From SKLM01 sp964450435 (GTDB taxonomy: Bacteria > Chloroflexota > Anaerolineae > B4-G1): DNA of 44,614 nt. This document shows, one piece after another, positions 23,440 to 31,972 of this stretch. Location of the stretch: assembly GCA_964450435.1 (NCBI GenBank), contig CAYVCX010000016.1, positions 1-44,614 of the forward strand, in the 5' to 3' direction. The notes beneath the pieces are model-generated. The model worked only from the letters and a program-made list of their open reading frames with translations, ran no database searches and was not told the DNA's origin. A program made the translations under genes and the position numbers. Positions within the stretch are counted from its first letter, which is position 1, and each line of letters begins with the position of its first letter.

Positions 23440-24984
23440 ATGAGTGAGGAGAGGTCGGGACAGCCCATCCTTCGCATGGTGGGTATCACCAAGCGCTTCC
23501 CCGGAGTGGTGGCCAACGATCACGTCGATCTGGAGCTGCATCAGGGGGAGGTGCTGGCCCTGCTGGGGGAGAATGGGGCCGGCAAGTCGACCCTGATGAA
23601 CGTGCTCAACGGCCTCTACCGCGCCGACGAGGGGGCGATCATCTTGAAGGGCCAACGGGTGGACATCCAATCGCCCCGGGATGCCTACGACCTGGGCATC
23701 GGCATGGTGCACCAGAACTTCATGCTGGTGGAGACGATGACGGTGGCCGAGAATGTGGTACTGGGGCTGGAGGGGCTATCCTTCCAGCCGGACCTAAGGC
23801 GGGTCAAGAGCCGCCTGCGGGAGTTGGGAGACCGGTATGGGTTGAAGGTGGACCCGAACGCGTATATATGGCAGCTCTCGGTGGGGGAGCAGCAGCGAGT
23901 GGAGATCCTGAAGCTGCTCTATCGAGACGTGGAGATCCTGATCCTCGACGAGCCGACGGCGGTGCTGACGCCGCAAGAGGTGGATGACCTGGTTGAGGTG
24001 CTGCGGCGGGTGGTCCGAGAGGGGAAGGCAGCCATCTTTATCACGCATAAGCTACGAGAGGTGATGATGTTTGCGGAGCGGGTGATGGTGCTGCGCGGCG
24101 GGAAGGACGTGGCGACCCGCGCCATCTCGGAGACGTCTCCGGACGAGCTTGCCCGGTTGATGGTGGGGCGCGAGGTGCTGTTCCGCGTGGACAGGACGGT
24201 GTGTGAGCCCGGGAGCCCGGTGCTCGAGGTGGAGAACCTCAGAGCGCTGAACGACAAGGGGCTGCCTGCCCTGCAGGGGGTGTCACTGACCGTTCGCGCC
24301 GGTGAGATCGTCGGGATTGCGGGGGTAGCGGGGAACGGCCAACGGGAGCTGGCCGAGGTTATCACGGGGCTGCGGGAGGCCACGGCAGGCGAGGTGCACG
24401 TGAACGGGCGGTGCATCACGAACTGCCGACCGCTCCAGGCGATCCAGGCGGGCGTGGGGCACATACCGGAGGATCGAGTGGAGATGGGGCTGGTGGGCGA
24501 TATGTCGGTGGCCGAGAATCTGGCCCTGAAGGCATACCGCGGCTCAGGTTTCTCGCAAGGTCCCGTCCTCTCCCTTGAGGGTATGAAGACCTTCGCACAG
24601 GAGCTCATCGACGGATTCGAGATCGTCACTCCGGGGCCGGAGACGCGGGTGAAGTTCCTGTCCGGCGGCAACCTGCAGAAGACGATCCTGGCGCGGGAGC
24701 TGACGGCCTGTGGGGGCCTGCTGGTGGCTGTCCACCCGACGAGGGGGCTGGACGTGGGTGCGACGGAGTCGGTGAGGAACCAGCTGCTGGAGGAGCGCGA
24801 CAGAGGCACGGCGGTGTTGCTGATATCGGAGGATCTGGACGAGCTTCTGGAGGTCGCCGACCGGATCGCCGTGATGTTCGAGGGCGAGATTGTGGGGATC
24901 AAGGCGGCAGAGGAGGCCGAAATCGACGAGATTGGGCTGATGATGGCCGGCGAACAGGTGGAGGAAGAAGGAGTCGCAGGGTGA
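23440..24984 (+). CDS. nucleoside ABC importer, two-domain ATPase
   Basis: A 514-residue protein with two ABC domains, as in NupA/RfuB/YufO and sugar-type RbsA. The first half has Walker A GENGAGKST, the signature LSVGEQQRVEI and Walker B ILILDEPTA. The second half has GVAGNGQRELAE in place of a full Walker A, and the signature LSGGNLQKTILARE. The degenerate second P-loop is normal for this family, so only one site is likely to hydrolyse ATP. It powers uptake through the two permeases that follow. ATG 23440 opens the typical RMVGITKRFPGVVAND start; earlier in-frame starts would run into the hairpin. Its stop overlaps the next gene's start by four bases (GTGA). Confidence 0.93.
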   Translation: MSEERSGQPILRMVGITKRFPGVVANDHVDLELHQGEVLALLGENGAGKSTLMNVLNGLYRADEGAIILKGQRVDIQSPRDAYDLGIGMVHQNFMLVETMTVAENVVLGLEGLSFQPDLRRVKSRLRELGDRYGLKVDPNAYIWQLSVGEQQRVEILKLLYRDVEILILDEPTAVLTPQEVDDLVEVLRRVVREGKAAIFITHKLREVMMFAERVMVLRGGKDVATRAISETSPDELARLMVGREVLFRVDRTVCEPGSPVLEVENLRALNDKGLPALQGVSLTVRAGEIVGIAGVAGNGQRELAEVITGLREATAGEVHVNGRCITNCRPLQAIQAGVGHIPEDRVEMGLVGDMSVAENLALKAYRGSGFSQGPVLSLEGMKTFAQELIDGFEIVTPGPETRVKFLSGGNLQKTILARELTACGGLLVAVHPTRGLDVGATESVRNQLLEERDRGTAVLLISEDLDELLEVADRIAVMFEGEIVGIKAAEEAEIDEIGLMMAGEQVEEEGVAG

Positions 24985-26090
24985 GAATCGTCTTTGAGAA
25001 GCGGGAGAGCGTCTCCCGTGTCGTCAGAGTGCTGGTTCCCGTGATCTCGTTGATGTTTGCGCTGATCTTCGGCGCGTTCTTGCTGCTTATTTCGGGGGTG
25101 AATCCATTCACGGCGTATGCGGCAATGGCGAAAGGGGCCTTTGGGAGCGTCCACGCGCTTTCTGAGACGCTGGTGAAGGCGATTCCACTGATGCTCACCG
25201 GGTTGGGGGTTGCCGTCGCGTTTCGGATGTTGTTCTGGAACATCGGCGCCGAGGGGCAGTTGGCGATGGGAGGGCTGACGGCGACGGCCGTGGGCCTTTT
25301 TGCGTCTGAAGGGCTGCCCGCGTGGTCCGTGCTGCCGGCGGCGATCCTGGCGGGGACGATGGCGGGGGCGCTGTGGGCCGCGATGCCGGCGGCCCTGCGC
25401 GCTTATCTCGGAGTCAACGAGACGATCACCACGCTGATGATGAACTACATCGCCATCCTGCTGGTGTCGCATCTGTACCACGGTCCGTGGCGAGATCCCG
25501 GCGGCTACGGGTTCCCTGGGACGGCAAGGCTGCCGGAGGAGGCGTGGCTGCCCCGTCTGTACGGTCGTGCGCACATCGGACTCCTTTTCGCTGTCATCGC
25601 GGCAGCCATCCTGTGGTTCGTTCTGCAGCGGACGAAGTGGGGATTTGAGCTGCGGATCACGGGTGAGAACCCCAAGGCTGCGCGGTACGTCGGGATCAGC
25701 ATTCCGCGTTTGATTGTGGTGGCCATGCTGGTCTCCGGGGGGCTATCGGGCCTGGCCGGTGTCTGCGAGGTGACCGGCGTGATGCGACGCCTGCAGCAGG
25801 GCCTGACGGTGGGGTACGGCTATACGGCGATTATCGTCGCGTGGATGGCGCAACTGAACCCCTGGGGGGTGCTCCTGGTAGCTTTCCTGCTGGCGGGACT
25901 GCTGGTGGGGGGCGATCAGATCCAGATGGCGATGGGCCTTCCGGCGGCGGTGGGACTGGTCCTGCAAGGGGCATTGTTGTTCCCGATGCTGGGGGGGGCG
26001 TTGTTCACGGAGTACAGGCTGCGGATTGTCCGCACGGCTCCGGAAGAGGCAGTGGCGGCGGAACAGCGGCTGGAAAGGGAGGCCAACTGA
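24981..26090 (+). CDS. nucleoside ABC importer permease 1
   Basis: A 369-residue inner-membrane permease of the BPD_transp_2 type (YufP/NupB-like). The first membrane helix is VLVPVISLMFALIFGAFLLL. The family's conserved stretch GAEGQLAMGGLTAT and the coupling-helix region ITGENPKAARYVGIS can be seen, followed by several further helices. GTG 24981 overlaps the ATPase stop by four bases, which favours coupled translation. Its own stop overlaps the next permease (TGATG). Confidence 0.92.
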   Translation: MRIVFEKRESVSRVVRVLVPVISLMFALIFGAFLLLISGVNPFTAYAAMAKGAFGSVHALSETLVKAIPLMLTGLGVAVAFRMLFWNIGAEGQLAMGGLTATAVGLFASEGLPAWSVLPAAILAGTMAGALWAAMPAALRAYLGVNETITTLMMNYIAILLVSHLYHGPWRDPGGYGFPGTARLPEEAWLPRLYGRAHIGLLFAVIAAAILWFVLQRTKWGFELRITGENPKAARYVGISIPRLIVVAMLVSGGLSGLAGVCEVTGVMRRLQQGLTVGYGYTAIIVAWMAQLNPWGVLLVAFLLAGLLVGGDQIQMAMGLPAAVGLVLQGALLFPMLGGALFTEYRLRIVRTAPEEAVAAEQRLEREAN

Positions 26091-27046
26091 TGAACCTACT
26101 CCTCTTGACCTCACTCCTCTCGATTACCCTGCGGGCCGGCACGTCGCTGCTCTACGCCACCATCGGCGAGATATACACGGAGCGGTCGGGGATATTGAAC
26201 CTGGGTGTGGAAGGTATGATGATGGTGGGGGCGGTCTCTGCCTTTGCGGTCGCTTATCACACCGGTGATCTGCCGCTGGCCGTGGTGACGGCTCTGGTGG
26301 CGGGTGCGCTAGTGGCGGCAATCCACGCGTTCCTGTCGGTCTCGCTGCGGGCGAATCAAGTGGTGAGCGGGCTCACACTCACGCTGTTTGGCACGGGCCT
26401 GGCGAGCTTCCTGGGACAGCGTCTGGGGCCGGGCGGCACGCGGCTGGTCGGGCTGGTGGGACCGACGCTGGATCGGCTGGCGATTCCCGTCCTGTCGGAT
26501 CTGCCGGTTGTGGGAGATTCGTTCTTCAACCAGGATGTGTTGACGTACGGTCTGTATGCGGGCGTTCCGCTGGCGTGGTGGTATCTTTACAGAACACGGC
26601 CCGGCCTCTACGTGCGGGCGGTGGGTGAGAGCCCGGAGACGGCGGACGCGATGGGCATTCGGGTCGCGGTGAACCGTTACGCATACACCATGGTCGGCGG
26701 TGCACTGGCTGGGCTGGGCGGCGCGCATCTCTCGTTGGCGTATACCAGGGGGTGGACGGAGAACATCACGGGGGGGCGCGGGTGGATCGCGGTGGCGCTG
26801 GTGATCTTCGCCATGTGGGATCCGCTGCGAGCCGTGATCGGGGCCGCTTTGTTCGGGGGGATCAACGCGATCCAGTTCCGGATGCAGGCCGCGGGCACGA
26901 CCATCCCGGCGGCTCTGCTCAATATGTTTCCCTACATAGCGACCATTCTCGTGTTGGTCGCCATCACGTGGTGGGAGACGCTGCAGAAGCGAGTGGGGCC
27001 GCCGGCAGCGCTGGGTGTGCCTTACGCGCGGGAGGAGAAGGGGTAG
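26090..27046 (+). CDS. nucleoside ABC importer permease 2
   Basis: A 318-residue permease of the same superfamily (YufQ/NupC-like), with about nine hydrophobic helices. Conserved stretches are TIGEIYTERSGILNLGVEG near the N-terminus and the coupling region VGESPETADAMGIRV. It forms the membrane channel together with the preceding permease. ATG 26090 shares bases with the stop of permease 1 (TGATG), and a much longer upstream frame is only the shadow of that gene. It ends 69 bp before the YgfK gene, with a heptamer repeat array in the gap. Confidence 0.92.
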   Translation: MNLLLLTSLLSITLRAGTSLLYATIGEIYTERSGILNLGVEGMMMVGAVSAFAVAYHTGDLPLAVVTALVAGALVAAIHAFLSVSLRANQVVSGLTLTLFGTGLASFLGQRLGPGGTRLVGLVGPTLDRLAIPVLSDLPVVGDSFFNQDVLTYGLYAGVPLAWWYLYRTRPGLYVRAVGESPETADAMGIRVAVNRYAYTMVGGALAGLGGAHLSLAYTRGWTENITGGRGWIAVALVIFAMWDPLRAVIGAALFGGINAIQFRMQAAGTTIPAALLNMFPYIATILVLVAITWWETLQKRVGPPAALGVPYAREEKG

Positions 27047-27051
27047 GGTAG

Positions 27052-27107
27052 AACGTAAGGCGTACAACGCAAGACGCAAAACGTGAAGCGCAAAGGGTAA
27101 GACGAAG
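27052..27107 (+). repeat. degenerate 7-bp tandem repeat array
   Basis: Eight consecutive heptamers near the consensus RACGYAA: AACGTAA, GGCGTAC, AACGCAA, GACGCAA, AACGTGA, AGCGCAA, AGGGTAA, GACGAAG. The array fills the gap between the permease stop and the YgfK ribosome site (AAGGGGG) almost exactly. It is A-rich compared with its surroundings. Confidence 0.6.
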
Positions 27108-27115
27108 GGGGCACG

Positions 27116-30100
27116 ATGTCTGATGTGATGAGGGTGCAGCCGTTTGAGACGCTTCTCACGTGGTCGCTGGCTGAGCTGGAGCGGAATGAATCGCTCTTCG
27201 GTGTCCATCGCTCGCTTTTCTACGTCCCGAAGAAGGACAGCCCCTACCCCACTGAGATGTTTGGGGACCATCTGGCCACGCCGATCGGCCCCGGAGCGGG
27301 GCCGCATACGCAGCTAACGCAGAACATCGTGGCGGCCTGGCTGTCTGGCGGCCGGTTCATCGAGTTGAAGACGGTGCAGATTATGGACGACCTGGAGATC
27401 CCGCGTCCGTGCATCGATATGGCCGACGAGGGGTACAACGTTGAATTTTCCCAGGAGCTTAAGCTGGAGGAGTCGGCCTGGGAGTACATAAAGGCCTGGG
27501 TGCTGATCCACGTCCTGCGCCGGGTGCTGGGTTTTGAAGGGGAGGTGCCGTTTGGCACGATCTTCAACATGAGCGTGGGGTATGACCTTGACGGGATCCA
27601 GAGCGGGCCGATGACACGTTTCCTCGACCGCCTGGAGGACGCCTCGGAGGAGATCGGAGAGCTTCGAAGGATCCTGGAGGAGAGATTTCCGCGGTTGTCT
27701 GATATCGAGATTCCCCCACGGATCGCCAACAGTGTGACACTGTCCACGATGCACGGGTGTCCGCCTGACGAGATTGAAGAGATCAGCCGGTATCTGATGG
27801 AAGAGCGAGGCCTGCACACGTTCGTGAAGCTGAATCCGACTCTGCTGGGCAAGCAGCAGGTCACGGCGATCCTCAAGGAGCACCTCGGGTTTGACCAGAT
27901 TCACATACCGGACAGCGTGTTTGAGAAGGACCTGCAGTACGAGCAGGCTGTGGCGTTGATCGATTCGCTGAAGCGCGCGGCGGTTGAGCACGACCTGACC
28001 TTCGGGGTCAAGTTGAGCAACACGCTGGCGATGGCGAATCACCGGGGCATGCTTCCGGGCGACGAGGTGTATATGTCGGGGCGGGCTCTCTATCCAATCA
28101 CGATGACCCTGTTCCGGAAGCTGACGGAGGAGTTCGAGAGGGACTATGCGACGGGCTCGGATCAGGGCCTCAACGTGTCGTACTCAGGCGGGGCCGACGC
28201 GCTCAACGTGAGCACGGTTCTCTCTTGCGGTGCGCTGCCGGTGACGGCGGTGTCTGACTTGCTGAAGCCGGGCGGCTACTCTCGAATGCTCCAGTACCTG
28301 GAGAACCTCGAGAGAGATATGGACGAGAAGGACGCGGGGAGCCTGGAGGAGTTGGCTCAGGACCGCCTGGCGAATCTGGATTGGGCGACGGCCCACGCGC
28401 TGGATCAGGAGCGATACAAGAAGAGCTACCATCCCCACAAGCTGCCAAAAGTCGAATCGGGGCTGGAGCTATTCGACTGTGTGGCGGCGCCGTGCAGGCA
28501 TCAGTGCGCCGTCCTGCAGGACGTGCCTGAATACGCCTGGTTGATCGCTCAAGGTGCATACGACCGCGCTTTAGAGGTGGTGCTGTATAGGAATCCACTG
28601 CCCAATGTGACGGGCTACGTCTGCGACCACCTGTGTCAGACGCGCTGTACGAGGAGCAACTACGATGAGCCGGTGGCGATTCGGGCGCTGAAGCGGTTTG
28701 CGGCGGAGAAGGGGTCGGCGACGATAGGGGCGACGGAGCCGTCGGGGAAGCGCGTGGCGATCATCGGCGGGGGCCCGTCGGGGTTGGCGGCGGCGTATTT
28801 CCTGGTGCTGAGCGGAGTCAAGCCGGTGATTTTTGAGACGCGGGACGAGGCCGGGGGGATGCCCTCCATCGCACCGGAGTTCCGGCTGCCGGGCCGCGTG
28901 GTGCAGGAGGACATCGAGCGCATCAAGGGGCTGGGCGCAGAGATCAAGCTCTCGGAGTCGGTCACGGAGCCGCCGGCGTCGTTCCTGGAACAGGGGTTCG
29001 ACGCCGTGTACATCGCCGCCGGTGCACAGAAGGACGCGCGACTGGGCATCGAAGGGGAGGATGGAGAGGGCGTATACCACGCGCTCGATCTGCTGGAGCG
29101 GGCTAGCCGAGGCGAGGAAATCCCTATGGAGGGGGACGTGCTGGTCATCGGGGGCGGCAACACGGCGATGGACGCAGCACGGACGGCGAAGCGGCTGACG
29201 GAGGGGCGGGTGACGATTGTGTACCGCCGCACAAGGAAAGAGATGCCGGCGGACGAAGAGGAGGTCGAGGCGGTCTTCACCGAGGGGATCGATGTGGAGG
29301 AACTGGTAACTCCCAGGCGAATCGTCCTGGAAGAGGGGCGGGTCGTTGCGCTGGAGTGCGTGCGGAATAAGCTGGGCGAACCAGAGGAGGACGGGCGGCG
29401 GAGGCCGGTGGCTGTCGAAGGGAGCGAGTTCCGAATGACGGCCGAAGAAGGCCGGGGGCTGCAGGTGGTGGTCGCTATCGGTCAACGGCCGGACATCGCG
29501 TTCCTGGACGAGAGCGGCGTTCGTGGCGCTGCTGACGAGACGATCAGCGTGGTCCCCGAGACGGGGCGGGTGGTGGGATTGGACCAGCCACTGGCAGAGG
29601 GCGGCCGGGTGTACGCCGGGGGGGACGTGGTGCGGGGGCCGGCTACGATCATCAAGGCGTGCGGCGATGGGGAGCGGGCCGCCAGGGCGATCTGCGAGAG
29701 GCTGGGCGTCGCCTTCAGCCGACCGAGGGTCGAGCTGCCGACGCTGTCGGCAGAGGAGATCGTGAAGGTGAAGGGTGTGCGAGCGCGGAGGAAGGGTCAG
29801 CACGAACCCACGATGCTGCTGCCAGAGGAGCGCGACGGTTTCGATCTGGTCGAGCAGACGCTGCCGGAGGAGGCGGCCCGGGCGGAGGCGGAGCGATGTA
29901 TGCAGTGCTCCCAGCTATGCGACAAGTGCGTGGAGGTGTGTCCCAACCGCGCGAACTACACGTACCTGGTATCACCGGTGGAGGCGACGATGCCGACGCT
30001 GGCGTGTGAGGAGGGGGAGCTGCGGGTAGCGGGCAGGGAGAGCTTCCGCGTCGTCCAGAGGCGCCAGATTCTGCACGTGGAGGACTTCTGCAACGAGTGC

Positions 30101-30472
30101 GGCAACTGCACCACCTTCTGTGTGCACGATGGACGGCCCTTCGCCGACAAGCCGCGGCTGTTCCTCAACGAGGTTGATTTCGAGGCGGAGGAGGACAACG
30201 CTTTCTACGTCGAGAGGGTGGAGCGGGGCTGGGCCATCCGCAGGCGGGAGAACGGGGAGGAATCGCGGCTGACGCTGGCGCCTGGGGACGGGGGCATGAC
30301 CTTCGAGAACCGCCAACTCAGCGTGCAGGTCGGCCCGGACTCGGCCATGCGATCAATGACGCTGAAAGAGCGCTTTGAAGGCGTTTTCTCGATGAGTGAG
30401 GCGGCGGAGATGGTGGTGATTCTGGAAGGCGTGCTGAAGACACTGCCCTTCGCGGTGGCCGGGGAGGGCTAG
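27116..30472 (+). CDS. ygfK: YgfK-type flavin/iron-sulfur oxidoreductase
   Basis: An 1118-residue multidomain redox protein. Residues 1 to about 400 form a dihydroorotate-dehydrogenase-like barrel (TPIGPGAGPHTQL, GRFIELKTVQI, STMHGCPPDEIE). Residues about 450-525 carry a GltD-like cysteine set (CVAAPCRHQC, CDHLCQTRC). Rossmann motifs IIGGGPSGLAAA (about 548) and VIGGGNTAMDAA (about 676) bind FAD and NAD(P)H. The C-terminal part has two ferredoxin-like sets, CMQCSQLCDKCVEVCPNRAN (about 926) and CNECGNCTTFCVHDGRPF (about 992). This order is that of E. coli YgfK, once called a selenate reductase subunit and since linked genetically to anaerobic urate use; dihydropyrimidine dehydrogenase is related. 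It is about 85 residues longer than I recall for YgfK. It follows the nucleoside importer by 69 bp and ends the operon at a terminator. Its exact substrate is not proven. Confidence 0.9.
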   Translation: MSDVMRVQPFETLLTWSLAELERNESLFGVHRSLFYVPKKDSPYPTEMFGDHLATPIGPGAGPHTQLTQNIVAAWLSGGRFIELKTVQIMDDLEIPRPCIDMADEGYNVEFSQELKLEESAWEYIKAWVLIHVLRRVLGFEGEVPFGTIFNMSVGYDLDGIQSGPMTRFLDRLEDASEEIGELRRILEERFPRLSDIEIPPRIANSVTLSTMHGCPPDEIEEISRYLMEERGLHTFVKLNPTLLGKQQVTAILKEHLGFDQIHIPDSVFEKDLQYEQAVALIDSLKRAAVEHDLTFGVKLSNTLAMANHRGMLPGDEVYMSGRALYPITMTLFRKLTEEFERDYATGSDQGLNVSYSGGADALNVSTVLSCGALPVTAVSDLLKPGGYSRMLQYLENLERDMDEKDAGSLEELAQDRLANLDWATAHALDQERYKKSYHPHKLPKVESGLELFDCVAAPCRHQCAVLQDVPEYAWLIAQGAYDRALEVVLYRNPLPNVTGYVCDHLCQTRCTRSNYDEPVAIRALKRFAAEKGSATIGATEPSGKRVAIIGGGPSGLAAAYFLVLSGVKPVIFETRDEAGGMPSIAPEFRLPGRVVQEDIERIKGLGAEIKLSESVTEPPASFLEQGFDAVYIAAGAQKDARLGIEGEDGEGVYHALDLLERASRGEEIPMEGDVLVIGGGNTAMDAARTAKRLTEGRVTIVYRRTRKEMPADEEEVEAVFTEGIDVEELVTPRRIVLEEGRVVALECVRNKLGEPEEDGRRRPVAVEGSEFRMTAEEGRGLQVVVAIGQRPDIAFLDESGVRGAADETISVVPETGRVVGLDQPLAEGGRVYAGGDVVRGPATIIKACGDGERAARAICERLGVAFSRPRVELPTLSAEEIVKVKGVRARRKGQHEPTMLLPEERDGFDLVEQTLPEEAARAEAERCMQCSQLCDKCVEVCPNRANYTYLVSPVEATMPTLACEEGELRVAGRESFRVVQRRQILHVEDFCNECGNCTTFCVHDGRPFADKPRLFLNEVDFEAEEDNAFYVERVERGWAIRRRENGEESRLTLAPGDGGMTFENRQLSVQVGPDSAMRSMTLKERFEGVFSMSEAAEMVVILEGVLKTLPFAVAGEG

Positions 30473-30513
30473 CGCCCGGCGATTCAGTGAGACGATAGGG
30501 GCGACGCGAGTCA

Positions 30514-30544
30514 GGGGGATGGTCAGGACGACCGTCCCCCTTTT
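30514..30544 (+). terminator. rho-independent terminator of the importer-ygfK operon
   Basis: GGGGGA, T, GGTC (30514-30523) pair with GACC, G, TCCCCC, closing a five-base loop, and TTTT follows at 30541-30544. This is the best terminator in the window. The remaining 200 bp to the convergent tgt gene show nothing else. Confidence 0.8.
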
Positions 30545-30747
30545 GCAGCTCTATTGCTCTCCTGCTCGGCTCGAGGTGGCCTGGATCCGGGGCTGGGTAG
30601 GGGGAGAAGTCAAGCAAGGCCAGCGGCACCAGCGATCCCGCGCGGCCGGTTCACGGGAGTCGAGGCAATCCGCAATCCCCGTCTCGGGAGAATCGCAGGG
30701 TCCCGCCCCGCTGTCTGTGTCTCACGTTGTGCCCTGGGCTGCTTGTC

Positions 30748-31908
30748 CTATGGGCGCTTCCTCGCCCGCCAGAAGGCCTCGCGATAGCGCTGGAAGCGCC
30801 CCTGCAGAACGGCATCCCGAATCTCCCTGGCGATGGTGAGCATGAGGTGAAGATTGTGAATGGTGATCAGTTGGTGGCCCAGGATCTCGTCTGCCCAGTT
30901 GAGATGGCGCACGTAGGCGCGGCTGAAGTGGGTACAGGCGTAGCAGGTGCAGCCGGGCTCGAGGGGACCTCGTGCGTCGGCGAACTGGGCGTTGCTGATG
31001 TTGAGCCGCCCGCTGCGGGTGAGAACGCCGCCGTTGCGGGCCATGCGGGTGGGGAGCACGCAGTCGAACATATCGACGCCGCGGGCGGTGCACTCCACAA
31101 GGTCCTGAGGCGTGCCCACGCCCATCAGGTAGCGAACCCGGTCTGCAGGGAGCAAGTCGTCCATGAGCTTGAGGATGGCGTGCATCTTCTCCTTGCTCTC
31201 TCCGACGCTCAGCCCGCCGATGGCGTAGCCATCGAAGCCGAGACGGGTAAGAAATCGGGCCGAGCGCTGCCGAAGATCGGGGAAGATGCCCCCCTGGACG
31301 ATTCCGAAGAGGGCCTGATCGGAGCGGGACTTTGCCGCCTGGCAGCGCTCGGCCCAGGCGTGGGTGCGTTGGAGGGCTGCGAGGTTGTAGTCGTAGTCCA
31401 GGGGTGGGGCGCATTCATCAAGGCAGGTGATAAAGTCGGCCCCCAGGTTCTCCTGAATGGCGATAACGGACTCGGGAGTGAAGCGCTGTTCCGAGCCATC
31501 GATGTGAGAGCGGAAGGTGACGCCGTCGGGATCGACCTGGCGGCGGTCGGCCAAGCTGAAGATCTGGTAGCCACCTGAATCGGTCAAGATGGGAAGGTCC
31601 CAGCCCATAAAGCGGTGTAAACCTCCGAGCTCGGCGATGAGTTGGTCACCGGGACGGAGGTGTAGATGGTAGGCGTTCGCCAATATCTGGGTCACGCCGA
31701 GGTCGTGCAAGACGCGGGGGGAGGCGGCTTTGACTGTGGCGTGGGTGCCCACGGGGCAGAAGACGGGCGTGGGCACCTGCCCGTGGGGCGTGCTCAGCGT
31801 CCCGGCACGGGCACGGCCGTCGACAGCGGCGAGAGTGAAGGAGAAGCCCTCGGCGGGGCTGGAGTTCGATGGGGCGCATCCATCAAGCGGGGTGATGTCG
31901 TGGGTCAC
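30748..31908 (-). CDS. tgt: tRNA-guanine transglycosylase
   Basis: A 386-residue enzyme that swaps guanine for the queuosine precursor (preQ1 in bacteria) at the wobble position of tRNAs with a GUN anticodon. The substrate-binding stretch LTDSGGYQIFSL holds the first catalytic Asp. GIVQGG and YAIGGLSVGE form the base pocket. FDCVLPTRMARNGG carries the nucleophilic Asp, and CTCYAC with a later His binds the structural zinc. GTG 31908 is chosen because AGGAGG lies eight bases upstream; a longer open frame further upstream is only the shadow of the loader gene. It is the last gene after dnaD-like and the AAA+ loader, 64 bp apart, a neighbourhood I would not expect to be functional. Confidence 0.95.
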   Translation of the reverse strand: MTHDITPLDGCAPSNSSPAEGFSFTLAAVDGRARAGTLSTPHGQVPTPVFCPVGTHATVKAASPRVLHDLGVTQILANAYHLHLRPGDQLIAELGGLHRFMGWDLPILTDSGGYQIFSLADRRQVDPDGVTFRSHIDGSEQRFTPESVIAIQENLGADFITCLDECAPPLDYDYNLAALQRTHAWAERCQAAKSRSDQALFGIVQGGIFPDLRQRSARFLTRLGFDGYAIGGLSVGESKEKMHAILKLMDDLLPADRVRYLMGVGTPQDLVECTARGVDMFDCVLPTRMARNGGVLTRSGRLNISNAQFADARGPLEPGCTCYACTHFSRAYVRHLNWADEILGHQLITIHNLHLMLTIAREIRDAVLQGRFQRYREAFWRARKRP

Positions 31909-31972
31909 TGAGGAAACCTCCTGTGCAAGTCGGTATCTCGAGGTGAGGGAGTCCGTGGGCGTGAGAAAGAGT

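Noticed and set aside
23919..25574. 551-codon minus-strand frame across the importer ATPase and permease
   Set aside because: It has repetitive Arg/Ser/Thr/Pro content and spans two real, motif-rich genes on the other strand.
27052..27107. Possible CRISPR-like array
   Set aside because: The units are 7 bp, contiguous and degenerate, with no spacers and no cas genes.
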